The notes under the pieces are model-generated. The model searched no databases, was not told the origin of the DNA, and saw only the letters and a program-made list of their open reading frames with translations. Below are positions 56,001-64,000 of a DNA stretch of 64,000 bases, piece after piece (within the stretch, counting starts at the first letter, position 1; every line of letters begins with the position of its first letter). Both the position numbers and the translations under genes were made by a program. Origin of the DNA: Blepharisma stoltei (Eukaryota > Ciliophora > Heterotrichea > Heterotrichida > Blepharismidae); NCBI GenBank assembly GCA_914767885.1, contig CAJZBQ010000002.1:186001-250000 (forward strand), written 5' to 3'.

Positions 56001-57299
56001 ATTTTCTATGTCTAAGTAGCCAGCTATGTGTACACCTTCTCTAGCTGCAAATTTGAACCTAAATAATGTGACTCTTTTGTCTCAGCCTAGGGCTAGTATT
56101 GGGTCTATAGGCTGGCTGTCATCAGGAGCTTGGGCTAGTTTTCAGGTAAGGCAAGGGAAAACTCCTAATTGGACATTATTAGGCTTGGAGTACTCAAAAA
56201 GGCATTTTAGCTCAGGCTCAAGGGAATAAATCTGCACACTTTCTGTGCTCCCGATTGCAGTCATTAATGCAGAGTCACAAGGATGTGGCCATTTTTCATA
56301 AGGAAATAAAGGCTCAAGCGAAATACAAATACCGTTATTTCCAGAAATTAGGATTTTTGTATTGAGGGTGATAGACATAAAGGAAACCGCATACTCTGAC
56401 AGCATAACTTTTCCATTTGCGTCAGAAGAGATCACACAGCATTTGTGTGGGTGCCAAAACTTGATGGAGAGGACTGCAGAGCTGTGGACTGTATTTGAAG
56501 CTTTAATGCAGTTACCAGTGATGGGGTCCCATAGAGCGACTTGTCCTAGCTGGTATCCTGAGATGACCCATTGTTCATTTGGGGAAATATCAATACAGGT
56601 AACACTCCCAAAGGCTTTGCTTTTGGTTTTCATTGGTTTCAGCTCAGTTCCTTCATGATTAAAAGACATCATATTCCCATAAGAAGTACCTATCACAATA
56701 TAGCTCCTAGAAGCTGCCAACGAAGTTGGCAAGCCAGGATTATCCTAATTTCCAAAAACTCTCCCTTTTTATATATAAAATTTCCTATTACTCCATTCTT
56801 TATAAACCACCATATACCCTGCAGCAGATATCAATTTCCCTGAAATTTCATTAATTTCATCAAACCTTATCACAGGGAGCTTGCTTTTGGTATATTGTCT
56901 TTTTAAATCCAAAGTCTTTGAAAACGTCTTATCTGTAGTAATTGCATCTTCCAGTTCTTTTTTGTGAATGAGGTCTAATGGATCTACAACTTCTATGTTT
57001 TGTTGAATAGGCTCAATTGGGTCATTTTGAAGCAAAGATTCAAGCTGAAGTTTTTCATCGTAAGAGTCTTCGATGGAGCCTGACATTGTACGCTGAGAAA
57101 AAGAGGATCGGGGTAGTTGAATAAATTTAAGAGGATCAACCTTAAGAACTTCAGGCATTTCTTCTTCTTCCTCATTGAGGATATCGTCAACCATGTCCGG
57201 ATCATATGCATCTAAGTCTAATTCTTCTTCGCCCAGGTCTTGTAGAAGTTCGTCTGCTTTGGATGTCATATTGATTTTCCGATTAAAATTAGCACGCAA
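53100..57299 (-). CDS. VPS8: VPS8, CORVET tethering subunit
   Basis: 1354 residues after removing 54517-54603 and 56739-56786. An acidic N-terminus (DPDMVDDILNEEEEEMPEVL) leads to a WD40 propeller (LPTSLAASRSYIVIGTSYGN, DISPNEQWVISGYQLGQVAL) and a long helical solenoid (GSGTENLGYFMDTLEPFILN, IERLILHLDPTCLDPKQLIP). It ends in a C-terminal RING-like finger (CSFCQLTIDSD, FICGHSYHGRCAKEKICKAC). The order and the LDPTCLD..QLIPVC segment are typical of VPS8, which links Rab5 to early-endosome tethering. Several Trp-TGA are used. Confidence 0.92.
54517..54603. mobile_element. short 87-bp IES in VPS8
   Basis: AT-rich insert between TA 54516-54517 and TA 54603-54604. Excision joins DGFSHSI to LTSHEEFFIAASFD, removing in-frame TAA. 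Confidence 0.82.
56739..56786. mobile_element. very short 48-bp IES in VPS8
   Basis: Between direct repeats ATTA (56739-56742 and 56787-56790). Excision gives YKEWS-NPGLPTSLAASRS. Two in-frame stops lie inside. A spliceosomal intron is excluded by length and lack of GT..AG. Confidence 0.8.
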
Positions 57300-57429
57300 T
57301 AAAAGTGGAAAATAAAATTGGTGTGAATAGAGCTGGGGAGAAATTATTGGAAAATCCAGTGGGTTTAGGCGATTTTATGGTAAATTAAAGAAAAATAAGA
57401 CAGAAATTAATTGATATAAATAGTAAAAA

Positions 57430-58272
57430 ATGAAGGATACTAACAGCTTATATCTTTCTATAGATGAAGAGGACATAGAAACAGGCCTTTGCATTTTAGA
57501 TTTACTAGGTTTTAATGATGAAAACAAGACTGAGCCACTTTGCATCAATTTTAATCGCATTAAATCCCGCCTCACAGTATATCAAAACCCATCTGCTGAT
57601 AAACAAACATACTGTTTACCTCTATACCACAGTGTGCGCTGTCCTGCGCGCCGCTATACCCAAGAGCTCGGCAACAACCTTACGATCCCCAAACTTATAA
57701 AAGTCTCAGCCTGCGTCGCAATAGAAAGCACAGACAATAAAATCCTCCTAGCCCGCAAAACTGAAATTCTTGACCTTTTCCCCAAATATTGAGGTTTTCC
57801 AGGAGGCAAAACAAATCATCGAGAAAACCCTAAAGACTGCGCCATAAGAGAAGCTATATCCCAAACCGGTATTCCCTTCAAAATTTCTCCTGACGGAGTA
57901 TGATATAGCAATCAGCTTGTTGAGATCGAGCCTATTTTACTATATGAAAACTTGTACCCAAATGATTTAAACATAGGCCTAATGAGAGCTCAGCATGTTA
58001 CAATGTTTTTCAGGGCCAAAATTCCGGTGGCTTCTCATGAAATTGCGTTAAATTTGCAGCAAAATGAAATAGATTTTGCAGTTTGGCTGGCGAAGGATGA
58101 GTATGATGATATTAAAATGGATTATAATGGGACTTTAGAAGGACTTCTAAGAAGTAGAAGAAGCATGCAGATAAATTACAGCCAGCTTGCAGGGGTAGCC
58201 CCAAATTCAATAGGAGAAGGAATTTCTGAAGGACACAAAATAGCGCTTGATATTATTTTTTCAGCACAATAA
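57430..58272 (+). CDS. Nudix hydrolase-like protein (NUDT17-like), atypical Nudix box
   Basis: 280 residues reading three Trp-TGA. N-terminal 95 residues are unmatched. The Nudix fold starts at VSACVAIESTDNKILLARKT, and the box GFPGGKTNHRENPKDCAIRE then AISQTGI keeps the first Gly/Glu and REA. It has SQ where the metal-binding EE pair should be, so catalysis is doubtful. The C-terminal half (VTMFFRAKIP, EIDFAVWLAKDE) fits the fold. Resembles NUDT17 in length and layout. No IES. Confidence 0.75.
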
Positions 58273-58286
58273 TTGTTAAAAATAAA

Positions 58287-59336
58287 TTACTTATCGATGT
58301 TTTTCAGGAAAGTGTCCAGATGTTTGCCTTGATATTCCAAGAAATCAAGCTCCACCTTTCTTTTAGCTTCGTTTGCAGCTTTCTTTTCTTCGTATTTCCT
58401 CAGAAGTGCGTCTTTTTTATATTAATTCGCCCTCCGTGAGAACAAAAAACTTTTTTTCGCTCGCAATCAGTAGTTAATTTTATTTTTTTAAAATTTATAT
58501 ATAAATTTTATACTAAATTTATTTTTCGGTCCCAATTCGCAAAAATTTGGAAAGCAAATATTAATTTAATTATAAAATTTATGTTTTAAAATGCAAGCTA
58601 TTTAAAAAATTTAACAGAATTAGCAAGAGATTTTATTATAACAATTATCACTTATATATATCAAAAAAAAAAATTTTCGATCATGGTGGGTGGGTTTTTT
58701 TACCCAAAAAATAGGGATTTTTCCAAGTTTTGTCAGCTCATGAGGGAGAGTAAGCAGTTCTGATTTCTTGTTTTCCAGCCTGATTTTCTGTTTTTCCAGC
58801 TCGTCTTTTTTCTCCTGAAGCTCACTTTTCCCTTCTTCAGCCTGCAGTTGTTTTCTGGTCCCAAAAGTAACCGAGCTCTGATACAAGGTCTGATAAGCTG
58901 CAATTGTCATTTTTATTTCGTCCCTGACCCTCATTAAAAGTAGCCCTCTCTCTGGACATTTAATAGTAACTTGTCTAATAATTTCATCAAAACATTGAGA
59001 ATACAGTTCTTCTCTTACAGGGCAGATTCCTGAGTCTCTTGCTTGTCTTTCCATTAGTTTTTGGTCAAGTTTTTCTTTTAGAGTGATTACGTCTTGACGA
59101 GAGGCTGATTGATGGGATACATATTGGATAAATCGCTTGTCGTCTTGAATTCATTCTCTGGGGGGAAGAATTGAGTTTAAGTATTCTTCAATTGTTGGCT
59201 TGCTTTCCATTGGAGGAAGAGTGCCACGTTTTCGGCCTGCTGGACCTAGAAGACGCTTTTTAGGGGAAATGAAGTCCGAGGAGATTTCGACTGGAGGGTC
59301 ATATTGGATTAAAGTTTCTCTGGGTGGGCCTTCCAT
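58287..59336 (-). CDS. DNALI1: axonemal dynein light intermediate chain p28 (DNALI1)
   Basis: 238 residues after removing 58418-58750. Motif order is diagnostic: EEYLNSILPPREWIQDDKRF, RQARDSGICPVREELYSQCF, DEIIRQVTIKCPERGLLLMR, VRDEIKMTIAAYQTLYQSSV and then a coiled coil (KKDELEKQKIRLENKKSELL). p28 is a subunit of single-headed inner-arm dyneins, needed for ciliary beating. Length matches the family. With IFT52 and the CFAP97-like gene it is one of three cilium genes in the window. Confidence 0.95.
58418..58750. mobile_element. decayed family-A MITE A9, IES in DNALI1
   Basis: A 333-bp insert with ends GCCCTCCGTGAGAACAAAAA and CAGCTCATGAGGGAGAG. The frame-correct cut uses TA 58418-58419 with TA 58751-58752 (KKSELL-KKDALLRK), a few bases outside the MITE's left end. 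Confidence 0.8.
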
Positions 59337-59424
59337 AATAACTGCTTTATTATTCTAAAATAGAATTTTAAATAGAAATAGATAAAATTTTAAAAAAATT
59401 GAGAGAATCGTGGATAAATTTACT

Positions 59425-59650
59425 TGCCATTATGTATTAATAGTATTTCTGCAGGATCAAGATGCGCATCATTTTTTAGTTTTTTCTTTTTATGCTTATC
59501 CCATGTGAATTTTCCAAAAAGCACTACAGTAGAAATAAATGCTTCTTTATTTTGTGTGAAGACGAAAGCTCATGGCTACTGTCTGGTATTATTGTAAAAT
59601 CTGTTTTTACTTTAATCTCCCTAAGGTTTAGCCAGAGAGGTCTATTCGGC
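59425..59650 (-). pseudogene. coding-like fragment with a frameshift
   Basis: Minus-strand frames read PLWLNLREIKVKTDFTIIPD and, one frame over, AFVFTQNKEAFISTVVLFGK then FTWDKHKKKKLKND to a TAA at about 59425. Together they look like one protein end with a shift near 59575. No start and no family found. It could be the tail of a neighbouring gene across an unseen IES. Confidence 0.35.
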
Positions 59651-59724
59651 TCTTAAGATAAATTCCTATTTAAAAAACCTCCATAATAAAAATGCTACTG
59701 AATCACTAATTTCACCATTTTTTT

Positions 59725-60510
59725 CTATTTAATAGAAATAACAAATATAACAAGATATACAATCCCCACCAGTGGCCAATCAATCCCTTCAAGCGTGCTA
59801 GGATCAGCCGCATAATAGCTCGCTTGGCATTGGCTTAAGCAGCTATTACAAGAGCATGGCACAATTTCATATCCATATGCCGTTGTTACATTAGTCTGGC
59901 AAGGCAAAAATTCAAGATCTAAAGCTTGTGGGCTATCATCAAAAATAAAGGTTGTCCATACGAATCCAATTGGGATACTCTCATAGCCTTGAAATTGCAA
60001 AAATCCTTGAGGACTTTGCATTGCAGAGACTTGAGTAACGTACGGACATTTTTGGCATGACTCATAGATTTGGCATGCCAAGCTATTGGTAACAGTAAAA
60101 TTCATTAGCAGAACAAGCTGCATTTGGGATGGTTCCACAGGGTTTGGGACATATTTCTGCTCGCCTGTGCTGACAAATTGTGACTGCAGCTGATTACAAG
60201 AAAAATGGCATCATAAATATTTCATATTTGCCGCACAGATATCACAGCCTCCTATGGAGTGTCCAAAGGTTTCGTCAAGGAGGAAATATTTATAATTCAT
60301 ATTTGAGTTTTGATCATTATTACAGCAGACGGTTTGGCCTAAAAACATGGGGCAGGCATAGGGAGGTGTAAAGTTGGCATGCCATGGAGGGATTGGGGGA
60401 TCAACTTTTATGGGGACGTCACAATCATAAGGAGGGTTGGGACAGTGCTGGGTCATTGAGCAAAGGGAGTAAACGTGAGCAATGAGGGATAAAATGATAA
60501 GATGCACCAT
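59725..60510 (-). CDS. NPC1 N-terminal-domain-like sterol-binding protein, single TM
   Basis: 261 residues. Signal peptide (MVHLIILSLIAHVYSLC) then the Cys-rich NPC1 N-domain: CPMFLGQTVCCNNDQN, GGCDICAANMKYLWCHFSCN (with Trp-TGA), CQIYESCQKCPYVTQV and CSCNSCLSQCQ. It ends in a membrane helix (WPLVGIVYLVIFVISI). Full NPC1 has 13 helices, and here the frame stops after the first. Either this is a stand-alone sterol-binding protein or more exons follow past an IES near 59696-59731. The domain call is firm. Confidence 0.82.
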
Positions 60511-60953
60511 TTATTATTATTATTATGATAATATAATATTGGAATTTCCAAATTTATGGGCGGATTTAGTTAAGAGTTTAAAATCTAGTTGTTTATCAAT
60601 ATAAAAAAAATTGCCAAAATTGAAGTTTTTAGGGATGCAAAATGAGACAATAAAAAAAATGCTGGTTTGGCATAATATCCAAAATTAATATATTTTTAAT
60701 AAAATGAATCTGAAATAGGTTTGCCACAAATCTTGATTAAAAAAGAACTATACTTACTGCATTTGACTTTTTCGTTAGCGGATGAAATTAATTCGCCTCA
60801 TGTTTATTATGATAAAATGGACTTTATTTACCAAAGTTTCACCAAAATGGCAAAATTATCTATTATGAAATACCTATATCTTGAGATTAAGCAAATAAAT
60901 ATATTTTAAGCTTTTATAACTCTTTTTAGTTATTTTAGAGAACTCAAAAAAAT

Positions 60954-62675
60954 TTAATTTTCATCTTCAGCTAAACGCCCATCCTTGAACATGCCTTCAA
61001 ATTTCTCGCCAGTCGACAAAATTAATTTGCCTTTGCCGTTTTGAAGGCCATCAATCCATTCTCCTTCATAGATATCTCCATTTGCGTGAATATATTTCCC
61101 ATAGCCATTTCTACGATGTTGACTCATGTTCCCTTCATAAATATATTTTAATAGGTTATCTACCAAAAATATGACTATAAAGTTTACAAGGCGAGTTCTA
61201 TATTTTGTATAATAAATCTACCAAATTTCTAGATTTTATATAAATAATATATTAATTACCTTTAGTTCTATATATCTCCATTGCTATATTTCCAGGTTCC
61301 ATATCCATGTGGCATATCTTCTTTTCATTCCCCTTCATACACATCTCCATTTTTATACTTAAGTACCCCATATCCTTCTTGGACCCCGAACTTAATTTCT
61401 CCTTCATATTCTTTTCCAGTCGCCCAAACAGCTTTTCCTTTCCCATTAAGCTGATTATCTTTTCATTCCCCTTCGTATGTATTTCCATTTACATAAATGC
61501 ATTTCCCATCCCCTTCACATTTTCCATCCACAAAGCTTCCTTCATAAATGTCTCCATATGCCCATGTATATTTCCCGATTCCATTAGGTAAGTCATTGTT
61601 CCATTCTCCTTCATATACATCTTTTCCTTTGCTGATAAATTTTCCTTTGCCACACCTTTTACCATCTACAAAATCACCGTCATAAACTCCTCCATTTTTC
61701 AATGTCAAAAATCCTTTTCCATTTGGCTTGTTATTTTTAATTCCTCCATGGTTGGTTGAGCATGAAACTCACCCCCCCCCCTTTTTTAACTGAAAACCTA
61801 ATCTTGATAATAAGAAATATAAGAGATATTGTCGTATTTTGGCTCTTATGCTATTGAAGAGTGATTTCTTACATGATTGCTCATATATATAAATTTTATT
61901 CTATATCTCAGCACATATAAAATTTTACATAGAGATTTAATAGAGAAATATGCTTAATTTAGCCTTAATATTGCATTTATAAGGAGTCTTGTAGTATTCA
62001 GCTTTAAAATTGATAAAGATAAATATCTCCTTCTAAAGAAATCCTGGACTTTTCACTATCATTCACAGGATTCCAATAAGCATTTTTTAAATTCCCAAAA
62101 TTAGAGTCTATTTTAAGACTTCACGAATTATCATTTGGCTCCAGCAGATCTCTAATTTTTGATTCTAATTCAACAATAGGGACAAGATTTGGCTCCCTTA
62201 TCATTATTTTGATGCACCAATCATTAAAAGCGTCACGTAAAAGTTCATAATTATTGAACTCTTCAGCTAATTTTTCAGTATTCATAGTAAACATCCTATC
62301 AAAATCACATACGAAATTTTGGGTGTTTATTTTATTGATTTTTTTAGTGGCTTCTATTAAGTTATCGTAGCTCTCTGCAAGCTTTGACAATTGAAAAAGG
62401 CCGATTTCTAGTGACCGTCTTATTATGTCAATAGCAAGACCAGCGTCATACGTAAGCTTGTCTCGGAAAAATTTTATTTTTTTCTTTTTTTCTTTGATTA
62501 CTGAGATAAGGTTGTCTCTGTTTTCGTCGTTTACTATAACAAATAATTGGGTCAGCTCGTGAGGAGAATTTATATGTCTTTGGACGTGGGTGTTGCAGAT
62601 TTTGGAATTAGGGGAGCATTTGCAAGAAAAGATTGCTTCCTCAGGACAGTTGGGGACAGAGCAATCAGAACTCAT
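60954..62675 (-). CDS. MORN-repeat protein with a B-box-like N-terminus
   Basis: Two coding parts that probably form one gene. 62675-62025 encodes a B-box-like Cys/His start (CSVPNCPEEAIFSCKCS..CNTHVQRH) and a coiled coil, ending GDIYLYQF. 61765-60954 encodes about nine MORN repeats (DGDFVDGKRCGKGKFISK, YEGEWNNDLPNGIGKYTW and so on), read through Trp-TGA and an IES at 61139-61269. The joint between the parts contains a decayed G-tract MITE end at about 61773-61800 and is not resolved. B-box plus MORN architecture is common in ciliates. MORN repeats attach proteins to membranes or the cortex. Confidence 0.68.
61139..61269. mobile_element. 131-bp IES in the MORN gene
   Basis: AT-rich insert between TA 61138-61139 and TA 61269-61270. 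On the gene strand, excision joins KYSNGDI to YEGNMSQHRRNGYGKY, completing a MORN repeat. Confidence 0.8.
61772..62020. mobile_element. probable decayed family-B-like IES in the MORN gene
   Basis: On the gene strand CAATTTTAAAG near 62010 and CAGTTAAAAAAGGGGGG at 61773-61795 look like degraded family-B ends. The frame is closed between them and open on both sides. Exact boundaries not found. Confidence 0.4.
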
Positions 62676-62956
62676 TAGGCAAGATTATTAAATAATATAG
62701 ACATTTCTAGAGAATTGTGATGTGTTAACTTGGAAATGGATTATAGAAATAGGAATAAATAATTTTTTGTATTTTTAGTATATTGTTATAAGATAAATCT
62801 GATAGCAAAAGCTTAGTTTTATAATAGTGTCTAAGCTAATCATATAAAGTATATCAAGATAACTTAACTTCATAAAACAAATTAGCTGCACGATTACTTA
62901 TACTTATCATCATTTCCTAATAGAGTTATGATTTGCAAAATATTCAATAATAAAAT

Positions 62957-63421
62957 ATGATTACCACTTTAAGGTACTCTGAAGGTTTTTTCAGAAATTT
63001 ATCAGGCTATATCGGCCAAAGTGCTCCAATAAGACCTCAGCCTACCCATCTACCTCCTCCCCAGGTATCCCAGCCTGCCCCTGTAGTCCAAGTACAAGAG
63101 CAACAACCAGAATTAAACCCAGAACCCAAACATTTCAAGAATGAAGACCTTTATCTTGACTATGAAGACAAACCCGCAAGATCTCAAGCTCCTCTATCAA
63201 AATCAGCAACTGGCTTAAGCTACAATAAAAGAGAATGGATTTTACGTCAAAGGCAAGATTTATCTGAAGAAATTAACAAGGCAAAATCTAGAGTTGATGA
63301 AGAAAACGCAAGAAGAGACCAAATTCTGAAGCAGGAGCAGGAGAAAATTAACGAAGTATATGCTGCCCAAAGAAAGCTTGAAGATCTAATGAGAGAACAG
63401 AGCTCAAGGCTATTTAAGTAA
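62957..63421 (+). CDS. hypothetical coiled-coil protein
   Basis: 154 residues. Pro/Gln-rich first half, then a charged helix (EEINKAKSRVDEENARRDQI, LKQEQEKINEVYAAQRKLED). No family recognised. A clean ATG-TAA frame and codon use like its neighbours support it. Confidence 0.6.
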   Translation: MITTLRYSEGFFRNLSGYIGQSAPIRPQPTHLPPPQVSQPAPVVQVQEQQPELNPEPKHFKNEDLYLDYEDKPARSQAPLSKSATGLSYNKREWILRQRQDLSEEINKAKSRVDEENARRDQILKQEQEKINEVYAAQRKLEDLMREQSSRLFK

Positions 63422-63680
63422 AATTGGATTTGAATTAAATTCATGTGATTTTATTTATAAAGTAAAAGTATTATAGTTCGAACACAGTTATAGCTTAACA
63501 TTAGCTCTCTCTAGCCATTTCAGTTTAGATTAAACTATCAAAATCAATTTCCAAACCCATATTGAGCCATAGCTGCTCTCGAAGTATAATATAAATAATC
63601 TCGAAAGTAATTAGAAATCTAGCTTTAGATAGTTATTAATAAATACCTCCTCTGCATATCTGCAAAATCTCGCTATTCAG

Positions 63681-64000
63681 CTATGGATTGGCAGATGTGC
63701 TTCCAGGTGGCCCTGCTGGAGTTATTGTTAAATCTTGTGAAAGGTCTGTAGCGTAATAAATGTAATTTAATGCTGAATCTTGTGTATAAGCTTCAGTGAC
63801 GCAATCATAAATTCCTGCTGAACTAGGAGGAGTTACATGAGGGATGTTAATAATCATTAATCCAGGCAAAAATTCATAAAAATCAGTAATTCTCAGAGTA
63901 TTTGACGAGATGGAGCAGGATATAGGATCAAAGCTGCTAATGCCAATTAGTCCAGAAACATATATTATTTCGTTTAAGAAAGTTTCTAGCATTCAAGATA
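63681..64000 (-). CDS. unknown protein, 5' part beyond window end
   Basis: At least 103 residues, Ser/Thr/Ile/Pro-rich, ending PPGSTSANP at a TAG. The mix of beta-branched residues and two Cys suggests an extracellular or lumenal beta-sandwich, but no domain is recognised. The frame runs to the window edge. Confidence 0.5.

Noticed and set aside
60721..60909. Small plus-strand ORF (62 codons)
   Set aside because: AT-rich, no homology, no supporting context.
1..64000. tRNA, rRNA or other standard RNA genes
   Set aside because: I found no segment with convincing tRNA or rRNA features by eye. A dedicated search could still find small ones.
1..64000. Transposase or reverse transcriptase genes
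   Set aside because: None of the inserts encodes one. All mobile elements here are non-autonomous.

Overview
The window reads as germline (micronuclear) DNA of a heterotrich ciliate, most likely Blepharisma or a close relative. Four lines of evidence support this. (1) In-frame TGA is read as Trp at conserved positions in many genes, while TAA/TAG act as stops. (2) Several introns are exactly 15 nt (for example 21389-21403, 22165-22179, 44289-44303, 45889-45903). (3) A CCCTAACA-type repeat, the heterotrich telomere unit, lies at 21945-21969. (4) More than 25 AT-rich or repetitive insertions interrupt conserved ORFs at a short direct repeat, usually containing TA. Removing one repeat plus the insert restores each protein and a length divisible by three, which is the behaviour of internal eliminated sequences (IESs). 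Base composition is very AT-rich and genes are densely packed on both strands.

Layout. 1-4751: 5'-truncated Hsp110/Grp170 chaperone and a PUM3/Puf6 protein. 5504-11833: RING-CH membrane ligase, CFAP97-like protein, SNU13, CABLES-like cyclin, IFT52 and a basic hypothetical protein. 11846-13431: a duplicated fragment of the downstream ANKRD13 gene and a minisatellite-bearing inverted-repeat element. 14153-17604: a TPR gene that looks broken, then a large MITE. 17808-25007: ANKRD13-like, PNUTS/PPP1R10-like and DENN-domain genes plus a small coiled coil. 25708-29039: an unknown nuclear-type protein and an aquaporin. 30371-35093: membrane cyclic-nucleotide phosphodiesterase and a multi-TM protein. 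35479-44450: STK32-like kinase, DHHC palmitoyltransferase, FHA/RING-CH protein, EF-hand-like protein and F-BAR protein. 45069-52518: CBM20 protein, R2R3 Myb, and a tandem duplication covering the Myb 3' part and two unknown genes. 53100-64000: VPS8, Nudix hydrolase, axonemal dynein light chain p28 (DNALI1), NPC1-N-domain protein, MORN protein, a coiled-coil protein and the end of a further gene.

Mobile DNA. Two MITE families share CTCCCC..GGGGAG ends and 3-bp TNA target duplications: family A carries CCGTGAGYGAACAAAA, and family B carries CCCTTTAAATTGGAACAAAA. One or the other sits in most of the interrupted genes. A separate GC-richer group of SINE-like retroposons (TTAAG tails, 10-25 bp target duplications) has also landed in coding sequence. 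In each case the duplicated target contains TA, so a normal TA-type excision restores the gene exactly. Single cases of a Mutator-like MITE (9-bp duplication), another inverted-repeat MITE and two probable nested IESs are also present. Product names rest on my reading of translated domains without database searches. Excision products are inferred from reading frames, not observed.
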